Assembly: GCA_904066235.2 (NCBI GenBank)
Contig: CAJFCV020000003.1
Location: 1,798,001-1,862,000, forward strand
Length of the DNA stretch: 64,000 nucleotides
Source of the DNA: Bursaphelenchus xylophilus
Lineage: Eukaryota; Nematoda; Chromadorea; Rhabditida; Aphelenchoididae
Reading direction: 5' to 3'
The notes beneath the pieces were generated by a model. It searched no databases, had not been told where the DNA came from, and saw only the letters and a list, made by a program, of their open reading frames with translations. How positions within the stretch are numbered: position 1 is the first letter of the stretch; the number at the start of each line of letters is the position of its first letter. The translations under genes and the position numbers were made by a program. Below are positions 45,346-56,800 of this stretch, one piece after another.

Positions 45346-47829
45346 ATGAAAAACTTTTCGCTCATTGCTTCGCTACTTTTGCTACAAACCTTTGATTGTA
45401 TTGAGATTCGGCTGACGCGGTATGAATACTCGCAACATGAACACAACGCATACGTTGGAGCGGTGTCGGTTGGAAAGCCGGGTCAAGATTTCAACGTCGA
45501 ATTTGACCTGCAATCCTCCGTTTTGTGGGTGCCGGACTGCGATTTGGCCACGGATCATGGTGAGATATAAAGCATGAACATCTTTAGAACGAAGCTTGTC
45601 TATAACGAGAAATTTGAAAGTCTCAAGAGGCGAGTTCCGATATAAGAGAGCATCCGAACAATGGACCCCTCTGAAACGACTAAATATTATGATCCAATGC
45701 TGCACTTTTTGCAGAGGTCATTTGATCCAATGCTATGCTTTTTACAGAAGTCTTACGATATCTTTTTTTCAGCGAAAAAGAAGTATTGCATCAACAAGAA
45801 CACATTTGACACAAAGGCTTCAGAGACTTATTCGAACGGTAAGAAAAATGGGAGGTGCCGCGGGGAAAAGCGAAGCCTGTATAATACACGAGCAATTTGC
45901 AAAGCCCAAAAGTCAACTTCAGCCTGGAAAAAACCCTTGTTGTACTAGTCGCGCCATAAAGTCCTGACACATTTTTGTCGCGGGACTTGTTGCGCGAATG
46001 CAATTCTTACAGGGGAAGTACCCCAAGTGCGGCGCTTAGATTTTGATGAAACTTGGCACAATTTTAGAATACTTTTTTCTGACATATATGCGAGAATTCT
46101 AACTCGCAGTTCGCAGAAACGACTGAGATTTTTAGATCGCAAGTCGGCGAAAATTTAAGACTTTTTGCCAAATTTCGGCACAAAAAATTTCATACAAATT
46201 TGTACCATCAATCATACCTATTTCGTACCGTCGTGCTTCCACAAAAAATCGATTTTAAAAATGCTTTTCTCTCTGACCGCTCTCCGCGTTTTGCGAACTC
46301 GCTCGATAACAAAGATCATCCAATATCTCGCGCCGGAAAAGCGCGAGCTAAAACTTTCAGGAATTGATACTTGGTTCATGCCCGACGTGTGTGCAAAATT
46401 TAAAGAATATCTGAGCGTCGCACTTGGGGTATTTCCCTAGTTTGCTCAAAATGAACTTCTCTGTAACGAAGCTCCTTTATAACGAATAATTTTTTCAATA
46501 GTTTGCAGTTGAGAAAAGAAGGAGCACTATGTCGCATCGAAGCTCGAACCGCTGGCGAGAATGGATTTTGTCGCGGCAAAATCAAACTGCTTCTCAGTTC
46601 GGCGACGCATCGCCATTATACTCATTATTTTCCCGACAGACTGATATATTTCCTTTCATTTCAGGTACCGCTCCAATTTCTTTCCCCTTCATGAAAGGCG
46701 ATGTAGCCGCTTATACAGCCCACGACACCTTTCGACCTGGTCCTCATTACAAGCCAGGCACGTCGGCCAAAAACTTCATCTTCGCTACAGCTTACCAGTT
46801 TCCGGCTTCTTATCCGTCCCTCAAACATGACGGAGTGTTCGGGCTGTCGCCGACGCCCGTCGACGGAATGGACGTCCCAATCCGCCAGCTGTTGGATCGG
46901 AATGCCATCACCGAGCCAATAATTACAATCTTCTTGATGACGCCCAACAAAAACAACATGTTTGACGGCTTGATTACGTTGGGAGGCCTCGATCGGAGCC
47001 ATTGCGAGAGGCCGACGGCGTATGTGAGGGTGGAGATAGAGGAGGGCTGGGTGTTCTCAGCACCCAAGTTTACCATAGACGGTATTCCGAAGCAGGACGT
47101 GGGGTATACTGTAAGTTTGTTTTTATGCAAGAATTTGATTTATTCAGAAAATCCCTGAATGGTTTAGCCCTTTCGAGGCGAATACTAGGCCTTGGGGAAG
47201 TCGCCGGGCCAGTTTTAAAGGCTTATTAACAGGAAGCATTTTTTGAAAACAAACTTTCATAATTTCGAAAGCGGTGCACGAATTCAATAGCCTCATGTAC
47301 TCATTTTTACCAGGGAGTCACCGATGCAAAATTTCTATCATGCGATGCAGATTACGGTAGAAAAATCGTAATTCTAAACGGTAAATGTCGGCTGCCCGCA
47401 AAGTGGTCGCCCGCAAAGTCGCCACGTCGTACATAAGAGTCCAGCCCAGCACCAGTATTTTTATCATCCAATTTTCAGGTCACAATCGACCAGTCGACCG
47501 ACTTTTTCTACGTTCCTGATAAAGTTCTCAACTTAATCGTTACACAAACCGGAGATCATGGAATAGACGCCGAAACTGGCCGTTATATTGTGGACAAAAG
47601 GTCACTCCCAATCACGTTTTCGTCGACCCATTTTGAAGTCAGTATCGACAGCAGCCAGCTGTATGATCCATATCCCAAGAACGCGAATTATCGACTGCTC
47701 CGAGTCGGAGTCACTGGACCAGCGGCGAAGACGAGCTTCGTTCTTGGAACTCCGTTCTTCTCGAAACACTGTGTTGTCCTGAATTATGAGGGACGGATGG
47801 CATTTCCCAAGAAGATTGGGGTGCAATAA
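45346..47829 (+). CDS. Pepsin-like (A1) aspartyl protease homologue, copy 2, 358 aa
   Basis: Exons 45346-45559, 45773-45838, 46665-47110 and 47479-47829. It is a tandem duplicate of the gene at 42701 with the same intron positions and phases. Signal peptide MKNFSLIASLLLLQTFDC, then AYVGAVSVGKPGQDFNVEFD and D-L-Q-S-S. The second site is again D-Q-S-T-D in VTIDQSTDFFYVP, so both DTG motifs are lost. Exon 1 is shorter here: a change in the Asp codon of DHDEI makes ATG|GTGAGA, a new donor, and phase 1 is kept. If the old donor position were used, an in-frame TAA would end the protein, so the shifted donor rescues it. Introns contain a P4 palindrome and an M1 copy absent from copy 1, and intron 3 has a fragment of the 33-kb repeat array. 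Substrate and activity are unknown. Confidence 0.85.
46010..46440. repeat. Palindrome P4 in intron 2 of pepsin-like gene 2
   Basis: The ends are caggggaagtaccccaagtg and cacttggggtatttccctag. Confidence 0.85.
46511..46647. repeat. MITE M1 type A in intron 2 of pepsin-like gene 2
   Basis: The left terminal repeat is damaged and the right end attattttcccgacagactg is intact. It ends 18 bp before exon 3. Confidence 0.75.
47387..47425. repeat. Isolated unit of the TTGCGGGCA array
   Basis: tgtcggctgcccgcaaagtg and cgcccgcaaagtcg lie in intron 3 of pepsin-like gene 2. They match the right arm of the array at 33310-33618. Confidence 0.65.
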
Positions 47830-47959
47830 ATAGAGGAAATTTTTTGTTTACCAATAAAATAAATTGCTTATTTTTGATAAAAAAGAGAAAAAAAAATGTG
47901 CTCATTATTTTACCGACAGACTGATATAAGCGACATATTTTTTTAAAATTTCAAGAAAT

Positions 47960-48175
47960 TTTAGCTCGCGCTTTCCTTCAACCGCGGAGGATAAAGAAGA
48001 CTGACCGCTCTCCACGTTCAGCGTGCTCTCTCGGCTGCAAAAATCGTTCGATATCTCGGCGGCGCCCGCAAAGCGCGAGCTAAAACTTTCAGGAATTAAT
48101 ATTTAGTCTATGCCCAATGTGTGTGCAAAATTTAAAGAAAATCTGAGCGTCGCACTTGGAGTACTTCCCTTGTAA
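47960..48175. repeat. Palindrome P4, right half
   Basis: From ttttagctcgcgctttcctt to gcgtcgcacttggagtactt. The left half is absent. Confidence 0.75.
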
Positions 48176-48239
48176 GTGTAGCTTTGCAATGGCTATGTGA
48201 AGATTTGACGCCCGACTGCGACAAATCGAGCCATTTTTG

Positions 48240-48332
48240 CCACGACAAATCCACATTATTTTCCCGGCAGACTAATTTTTAGCCTTCTTGACAAAATCCA
48301 CATTATTTTCCCGACAGACTAGTTTTTAGCCT
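48240..48332. repeat. Two M1 type B right ends in tandem
   Basis: aatccacattattttcccg ends at about 48275 and again at 48330, each followed by a cagacta-like terminus. Confidence 0.65.
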
Positions 48333-49084
48333 TTCTTGTGACGAAAAACCTTTTCTTAATCGCTTTTCCACCTCTTCGCCTTCGAAAAAGTTACTTTAAA
48401 CCTTGTTTATTCCCCTTTTCCCTCCTTGAAATTCCCCATTTCCGGATTAATTTTTTTCGGATTCCCCACACAATTTATTTCGGATCAAACGCCAAAAGAA
48501 ACGCGCAAAGGAAGCCAGAGACGAATGGGGGAATATTCGCCAGCGAGGAATACATAAGACGAAGGCGATTTGCGCGCCAGCTGCACGATGCCCGGTCTCG
48601 CGCTTTCCTCGCATTTCGCGCTTGCCATGACACGACCAAATTATTATTCGCATAAAAAATGGGGGCAATTTGGCCGCTTTCTTCGAGGGGTTGCGAAATT
48701 TTTGGGTGTTTTTGGCATTATTAAATTAAAAAGACTTGTTTTACATGGCGCTTTTTTTAAAGTTTTTAATTATACACTTTTTTGGGTGTTTTTTTTTTGG
48801 GATTTTTGAGGTTTAATGAACTTTTTGGAGCTTCAGAAAATGAAATTTTATGAATAATTTTTAAATTTTATGAATAATTTTTAAATGGCCGAAATTTTTT
48901 TTTAAAGTTTTTTTTGTGTTTTTTTTGCACAAAAACGTTTCATTTTTTTCTTATTTTTGATTTTCTTTGATTTTTCTTGGATTTTGAATAGTTTTTTTCA
49001 TAAATCTCCAATCAAAGCCAAAAATTTTGGTGCAAAGTAGACTTTTGTTTTTGCACACAGCTACTTCGTGAATGGTCTGTACAT

Positions 49085-49231
49085 ATGAGTCCGTCGGGAA
49101 AATAATGGGGATTTGTCGCAGAAAAATTTCTCGTCGCTGTCGCGATCCAAATTTCCAACAATGGCATGCCATCGCAAAAAAATGATGGGCGACGCGACGA
49201 ATCCACATTATTTTCCCGACAGGCTGATATT
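49085..49231. repeat. MITE M1 type B
   Basis: The ends are gagtccgtcgggaaaataat and attattttcccgacaggctg. Confidence 0.85.
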
Positions 49232-49557
49232 TTGTAAAGAATATGCGAAATTTTTTAATTTTCAGAAAAAAAAATATTGTTTCATGCTTTTTCTCTGTAA
49301 AAAAATCCTTTGTTTTCCCTAATTGAATAAACAAAATTTTTAGTCGGAAAAAAATTCCCCTCAAACCTCCCAAAAAATGCAAAAAAAATGACTGTTGTTT
49401 CGAATGAATCATAAAAATCTTTGATCCGAAGAACCGAGGAGAGAATTCCATCCAAATTCGTGTCTGACCCTAACGGGAAAAGAAGGGGGAAATTAACTTT
49501 TTTTGGACGCGTTTTTTCGGAGAGCAACGTTCCGAATAAAGGCCGCGATTTCGTTGA

Positions 49558-49926
49558 GAAGGCTTCCAAGTGCGACGCTCAGATTTTCTTTTAATTTTGC
49601 TTACATGTCTGTCATAGGCCACATATCAATATCTGAAAATTTTAGCTCGCCATTTGCAGAGAGAGCCGAGATATTCAACGATCTTTGTCGCCGAGAGAGT
49701 ACGCAAAAGAGAGAGAGCGGTCAGAGAAAGGCTTTTTTTGCCATATCTTTGCCAGTTTTGTGGGGAAAAAATTAATTTTTTGTGGAAATGTCTCTCTCTA
49801 CGGTAGAAGTAGGCATGAAACTTTTCATACCAAAGTTTGAAAAAAATGTTAAATTTTTGCCAACTTTCTGCTAAAAAATCTCGGTTATTTTAACAAAGCG
49901 CAAGCTAGGGGTCTCGCATATGGCTT
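49558..49926. repeat. Palindrome P4, inverted partial copy
   Basis: It opens ttccaagtgcgacgctcaga and runs to aacaaagcgcaagctagggg. It is directly followed by a full copy at 49927 in the same orientation. Confidence 0.75.
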
Positions 49927-50377
49927 ACAGGGGAGACATATCTCTGCGACGCTCAGATTTTCTTTAAATTTTGCACACATGTCGGGTATGGACTAAATAT
50001 CAATTCCTGAAAGTTTTAGCTCGCGCTTTGCGGGCGCCGCCGAGATATCGAACAATTTTTGCCGCCGAGAGAGCGCGCTAAACGCGGAGAGCGGTCAGAG
50101 AGAAATCGCTTTTTTGGCCATAACTTTAACAATTTCGTGCGGAAAAATTTGATTTTTTGTAGAAACATTATTCTTTACGGTAAAAATAGGCATGAAACTT
50201 TTCGTGCTGAAATTCGGTAAAAAGTTCTAAATTTTCGCCGACTTTCGATCTAAAAATCTCGGTTGTTTCTGCAAAGCGCGAGCTAGGATTCTCGCATATA
50301 CTTTAGAAAAAATCGTTCCATATTTGTGCAAAATTTCATCAAAAACTGAGCGTCGCACTTGGAGTACTTCACTTGTA
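49927..50377. repeat. Palindrome P4, full-length inverted copy
   Basis: The ends are acaggggagacatatctctg and cacttggagtacttcacttg. The centre is ccgagagagcgcgctaaacg. Confidence 0.85.
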
Positions 50378-51180
50378 GAATGGATACAAAATAACGGTAA
50401 TCGTAACCTAAAGATATGATTTTTTGGTCGGGAAAAGTTATTTCCTTAAGCTTGGAGAAAAATATTTTTTATTTTACTGTTTTGATCTTTTATCCTGAAA
50501 TAAAACTGATTTTTTTTGTAAAAAATAGACCCCAAGAAATGGAATTTTAAACAAAATTTTTGCAAGTTTGATAAAAGAAATTCAATTTTTTCAAAATTAA
50601 ACAAAATTTTCTTTTCAAAAAAAAATGCAAATTAACTTGTTTCTGGCCATTCGTGTGGTCTCATTCGGAAAGTAAACCCCCTTTTCTCTCTCCAAAAGTC
50701 TCCGTAAAAGACGACTCATTTCGCCTTCTTTCATAACCACACAATTTCGTAATGTCCATCGGCCATTTTATTTGGTCTAGAGCGAGATTTTGGGAAATTG
50801 GAAGACGAATATCGCCCAAAAAAATTTTTTATTTTTTTTTTCAAAAAATTCACCTCAAAATGTTATAAAACCCTCTGGTCATTTATAAAATGCTAATCTC
50901 TTGTTGTTTAGAACCAACAGTGGGATTAAAAAAGAGTTATTTTTCCGCAAAAGACTCGGGTTTTCAGCGTCAATAATACTGTTTTTGGTGCGTTTTCCCA
51001 TGCAATGTTTTCCCGAGGGCTATTATTTTTAATGGTCATTGGGGATAATTCGCGTTTTCTCTTTACCCGTCAGACCTGTCAGTAATTTTCAACCAGCGGA
51101 ACTGAATTTTTGTGGCATGTAAAAAATTTTTGGATAAAAAATCAAAAATTTAAAAAAAAGGATTTTATTTTTTTTTTATT
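50378..51180. other. Intergenic, nothing recognised
   Basis: AT-rich, no coding frame and no repeat shared with other parts of the window. Confidence 0.5.
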
Positions 51181-51587
51181 TTGTACACACATTGGGCATA
51201 GACTAAATATTAGTTCCTGAAAGTTTTAGCTCGCACTTTGCAGCCACCACCGAGATATTCAACAATCTTTGCCGGCGAGAGAGTACGCGAAAGGGGGAGT
51301 GCGGTCAGAGAGAAAACACTTTTTGGCCATTACTTTGCCAGTTTCGTACGGAAAAATTTTTATTTTTTGTGGAAATATCATCCTCTACTGTAGAAATAAG
51401 TACAAAATTTTTTATGCCAAAGTTTGGCAAAAAGTGTCGAATTTCGGCCGATTTTCGATCTAAAAATCTCGGTTTTTTTTGCAAAGTGAGAGCTAGGATT
51501 CTCGCATATGGCTTAGAAAAAAATTATTTTAAATTTGTCCCAACTTTCATCAAAATCTGAGCGTCCCATTTGAGGTACTTACCTTGT
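51181..51587. repeat. Palindrome P4, inverted, left-truncated
   Basis: From acattgggcatagactaaat to gcgtcccatttgaggtactt. Includes gccggcgagagagtacgcga. Confidence 0.8.
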
Positions 51588-52728
51588 GAAATGAATTTTT
51601 GATATTGAACCTTTTTAGCTGTGGTATTTTATAGTAAATTTCCTCTGAAGACTCAGTTTTTTATGTAATATACAAATGCCCCAAAACATGGTCAAAAAAG
51701 TTTTTTATTTTTTCTCTAACCGTCTCTCCTAATTTTCCATACTCTCTCGTCCACAATGACATAAAAGAATGATATCTCAGGAGCCAATTCAAAGCGCGAG
51801 CTAAAATTTTCAGCATTTGATATGTAACCCTCGTAGAAAATGTGTGCAAAATTTGAGGAAGATCTAAACCTTGTACTTTGAGATTTTTTAATTTTAAAAT
51901 TTTCGGGATTTTTACAAGTTCTGAGACAAATTTCCCTCATATTTTCCCAGTTTTCCCCTTCCATTTTTCCGATCTCACCCTTATTCGAGCTGAAAATTGC
52001 ATTTCCGTCTACTGTTTCCCACCTTTTCCCCAATTTCCTTGTAATATTACCCGGCTTTGACCTTGGAATTACCCATTAGCCGTGCCCAAACGCCCTCCCT
52101 TTCGCCTCCCATTGCGTTTGGCTGAGGTTCCAAAAACTGAAAAATGAAATGGGAGAAGGGCGATTTTTCGGTCGAGAGGAGGTAAAAACAAGGACAAATG
52201 GAGAATAAAACTTTTTCTTGCTGTTTTTCGCAAAAATTTTTGAGGAAATTTTTGAGATTTTTTTGGCAAAAAATCCAGAAAAAATGTTGTTTAAAAAGCT
52301 TTTTCTGTGGTAAAATACGTAGTCTGAGGTTTCTATGACCTTTTCGAGTCAATCCCATGCATAAAATCGGAACTTCAAGTTTTCGCTGCGGGACCCAAAT
52401 CTGATGTCATGAATAATATAAATCTCCCTCTTCCGCACATTTCCGGTGACTGTTGTAATTAAGACTTCGTAATATACTTATATGATACGAAACCACTCCT
52501 CATGACTATTCAATTACGATCTTTTTGCCTATCTTCATCTTCTCCTTCCGCTCCGACAAAAATTATTTCCCTGATGACTCAGGAGTCCACTTCCAACCCA
52601 ATCGGAAATAAAAATTAGATTATTATCTCTGTCTCTTCTTCAGCCGTTCTTCTCCTTCTGACAAACGTAAATAAACACGTTCGAATGGGAAGAATGAACT
52701 AAAAATTGGCCGAGAAGCGATATTTTTT
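51588..52728. other. Intergenic, diverged P4 traces only
   Basis: A worn P4-like stretch (ctaaccgtctctcctaattt, caaagcgcgagctaaaattt) spans about 51660-51885. The rest is unassigned. A motif copy ctgatgtcatgaataatata is at 52401. Confidence 0.45.
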
Positions 52729-53215
52729 CAATTTTTGTTGGGTTTGCAAACAATAATCTGCGATTTTGTTTGCTGTATAGAAGTTTTAGACCTTTAGCTA
52801 CAATCTAAAATCAAAAAATATTCGATCTTTACTTATGATCACATATTTTTTACATCTCTCCCAACTGATGTCATGTATAATATAATTTTTCAATTTTTGT
52901 TGGGTTTTCCAACAATAATCTGCAATTTTGTTTGTCGTATAGAAGTTTTAGGCCTTTAACTACAATTTAGACTCAAAAAAGAATCGATCTTCACACATAA
53001 TCATATATTTTTTACAACTCTCCCAACTGATGTCATCTATAATATAATTCTTCAATTTCATTAGTTTTTCAAACAATAATCCTTGATTTTTCTTTCTCTA
53101 ATGTAATTGCAAACCCTTTACTACAATGCCATATCAAAATATAATCGAATTTCTCGTACTACCTTATGATTTTGCCTCTTTTCCCACCTGATGTCATGGA
53201 TAATATAATTTTTTC
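52729..53215. repeat. Tandem repeat, 162-bp unit, three copies, upstream of the phosphorylase-like gene
   Basis: Units start at 52729, 52891 and 53053 with caatttttgttgggtt and end with ctgatgtcatgtataatata. The end motif is the best conserved part, the unit centre drifts. Confidence 0.85.
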
Positions 53216-53798
53216 GAATTTCGCCGCTCTCATCGCTCTTGAACGACAAATTTCCATCAAACGCCACCTTTTGGCCCTTTCCCAAGTCCGGCCTTGCTCC
53301 AGGTTCATTCCGGATCAAAGAGAAAGTCGCCTTTATATCTCCGTTATATAATCCTTCTCCCTTTCAAAAAAAATTTCCGATTTGTTTTATGAAGGCCCAA
53401 GGAAGTGGTCAAATGCAAACTTTCTCTTCGTTTTATGACTACTCAAACTCAATTTCGATCACAACTTTGTAGTTTCGACTTGATTTATTTTGATTTTCGG
53501 AATCAGCGGGGTTTTTTGGCATTCTGCATCAACTCGAAAAAATGTTGCATTTCCTCGGAAAAAAATTATTCTCTCCTTTTCTGATCTCTAAACCAACAAT
53601 CTGCACAAACACTCGCCATTTCCCGCGGTTTTCCTGCATTTCCGGACATCAATTTATATTATCCATGAGGCGTTTATTGATTTTTAATGTTTTCGCTCAA
53701 ATTTCTTTTGATTTTTGACGTGGCCCTGATGTTTTACGAGAGTCCGAGCATCGAATTATGTTTTCCATTTGATTTTATGACGAATCCACCTGTGATCT

Positions 53799-53810
53799 GT
53801 TTGTTTTCAG
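53799..53810 (+). promoter_or_regulatory. Acceptor just before the start codon (spliced-leader type)
   Basis: gtttgttttcag lies 18 nt before the ATG at 53829. No upstream exon is apparent, which fits spliced-leader addition. Confidence 0.5.
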
Positions 53811-53828
53811 CTGCACAACGTCTTGGGA

Positions 53829-56800
53829 ATGGCTGCAGCCGAGGCGATTCGACCCGAAGTCCCCACTAAACCGCATCTAAATGATTCTGAAGGCGATGAA
53901 TACCCGAAGGAGTACTTCTTCAAGCATGATCAGATTGTTTCAGCGTTGCTGCCACTGAAAAAGGACGCTTCGGAAAGCGTTTCTCGTCTTTTTAGGTAAG
54001 AATTTATATTTTTTTGATGAAGGATAATTTAATTGGTATTATTTTTGAGGAATTTTGTGTTTTCCCGAAAGCTCAGGGTCTGTTCATTCTAAAGATATAC
54101 AAATCGTCATGAAATTCTATTAAAAATCGAGGTCTTTGACCATTTTTGTTATGTTACCCATGAGATTTTGATGTCTCTTCTAGTTTTGCTCATATCTCGA
54201 TGAGTTTTCAGTCAAATCGCCCGATTTCCCCCTCATTTTGTGGCTAAAGTGCTGTAGCATTTTTTAAAACACGCTTGACTTAACTGTTCGTTGTTTTAGA
54301 ACCAAGGCTGGCGATCTTCCGGAACCAGCTCACATAGCAACGGAACGATTCGAAAATCTCTTCATTTTGCCTCCAGCTGAAACATTCGAGGCTTCAGAGC
54401 CCCATGTTACTTGTGCCTACTCTGTTTGGGTCACTCCTGAAGATGCGCCGAGATATCAGGTGAGATTTTGGAAAATTTATATTATCCATGATGGGTAATG
54501 TAATTTTTTGTTATTTTTTGCGCTGTTTTTAATTAAAGGTGGTTTGAAAAGTTGTATAGAGCCTTGCTAAGGTTTGTTGTTTGATTTTTTCCACAGAATT
54601 TTTATTTTTTTCTGTTTATCCATCATGGATAATATATTTTTTAGCTAATTTTTCGTAGTTTTTTGATGGAAGGTGGTTTGAAAAGTTTTCTGAAGATGAA
54701 TAAGGGTTGATTCTTGGATTTTTTTTTAGGAGAAGCGCACATTAGACTTTATTTTCCGCGATCATGTCTCAAAAACTGGACGGCACGATACGGCCAAGGA
54801 ATTCTTTGTTGGGGTGACTGGCTCCAAGTCGCGGGATGCCGTGACTTTTTTGATCAACGCCCTCTTGACTCTTCGCGATCTCCCCGCCGACCATATCAAG
54901 TTTCTGGACGTGACGGTGAAGCGGGTCTCAGCTGATGCCGTGGTGACTGTGCCGGCTTCCAAGGACTGCGAAACTGACGATGAAGTGGAAGATGTGATGG
55001 CCGGACATGTTCAGACCATGTTGGAGTACGCCTACCCGAACGCGCTGACTTTTGAGGCGATTGTGGAGGATTTGCGATGCGAGCCGGAGACAGTCGCCGC
55101 TTTTGTTGATGAACTGATCCAAAAAGGAATTGCAGAACGTCTGGAGAGCGGGGAAATCATCAGAGTCAACAATTTCGCTCGTAAGCGTTCTGTTTGCGTC
55201 TAAAAATGCTTGAAATTTGGGCTGCCCTTCTTCGGGGGAGATTTTATTTGAGGCAGATCGGGTATCGCGCCAATATTTATATCAAATGTTTCAAAATTGG
55301 TTAACTAGCTAGCCAATGGGTTATTCTGTGTTCACACCGGAGGATAGGCCGCTCATGGCCAAGCTCGCGACCTACGGTGAAGGACCTGATCCAGTGGCAA
55401 AAAACATTTCATTTTGCATCCGGGAAGTTTGAAAAAATATAGCAAAATGCCTCCCCCGTGAAGCGAAAAAACGTCTTTTTGAATTTCCTCACAGAAAGAG
55501 CGGTTACGCTTTTATTTTGCTACATTTTGTGATACTTCCTGGATGCAAAATGGCACGTTTTTTGCCACGGGATCAGGTCCCCACTGTAGCCGTGAACGAG
55601 GTCAAGGAGGTTGTCTAAAATTGCCCGAAAATGATTTCAATGCTTGACTATGATGGTCAAGACACTTTCTTTAGGTTAGATCGTCACCAACCTCACGACC
55701 AAGGTCGTGACAACATTCATTTTGGTTGTGACCTGACCTTACTGAACTGCCACAACTGTCTGGAACAGCTAGCAACATTATTTTCAGAGGATTTTGGAGA
55801 TTAATCGTGACAAGCCCATGACCTACATCCACCTTGAACACGGATGTCAAAAATGTTCTTAAAATAGCTAAAAGCTAGGTCACGATTAATCTCCGAAATC
55901 CTCTGAAAACAATGTTGCTAGCTGTTCCAGACAGTTTTGGCGCTTCAGTTGGGTCAGGTCACATCCAAACTGACTGTGGTCACGACGCACGTCAAACTGA
56001 GATAAGCTAAAACAGTCCGGTGAATGGATTGGCAATCTGCCAAAAAAAGACGTGAAAACACGTTTTGTCGGGGAAGAAATGGGGAATTTTTGGGGCGAGA
56101 GAGTACGTTTTTGCGTGCCTTTTTTCTCTCTTTCTCTGCGAAATCAAGACGAAGTGTAAAAAACCGATAGCGAAGTGTCTATTCCGGTCACCGGACTCCT
56201 CAGTTTGACGTGCGACGTTGGTGGTGAGCTCGGTGACGACCTGACGTAAAGAAAGTGTCTTAACCATCATTGTCAAGGATTGAAATCATTTTCGGGTAAT
56301 TTTAGGCAACCTCCTTGACCTCGGTCACGGCCTTGGTTGTGAGCTTGGTCATGAGCGACCTATCCTCCGGTGTGAGCACAGGATAACCCCTTGACTATCT
56401 TGTGAATCAATTGTGAAACATTGGATATAAATATTGGCGCGATACCCGATTTGCTCCAATTGAAATCTTCCCTGAATGAAATGTTGCAAAAATTTGACAA
56501 TAATTTGATTGCTTTTTGACTTTTTTATATTACACTTGATGTTGTAGATGTGGGAGAGACGAAATTCTCGAAAGCAGTCAAGGAAAAGCCCCCGACAATC
56601 GCGATAGTGACCTGTTTGTTCGTCGAGAACCTTGCGGTTTCGTCGTGCGTCGAAAATGCGAACACTTTGCACATGTACAACTTGAACGGCGACTCCAATG
56701 TCTACACAATCGGCAATATCGGACCGCACCGAGTGGTGGTGACGAAACTGCCGATCATTGGCGATAGCAGAGAGGCTACGATTAGCTCAGGATCGGTGAC

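Larger units (their letters stand above)
55226..56484. repeat. Large fold-back (1.26 kb) with two nested palindromes
   Basis: The arms pair over hundreds of bases: gcagatcgggtatcgcgcc with ggcgcgatacccgatttgc, caccggaggataggccgctc with its complement at about 56355-56375, and tgacctgaccttactgaact with its counterpart at about 55945. A P2 copy (55372-55590) sits in the left arm and a P3 copy (55985-56216) in the right arm. Each is absent from the opposite arm, so both inserted later. The whole lies in intron 3 of the phosphorylase-like gene. Confidence 0.8.
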
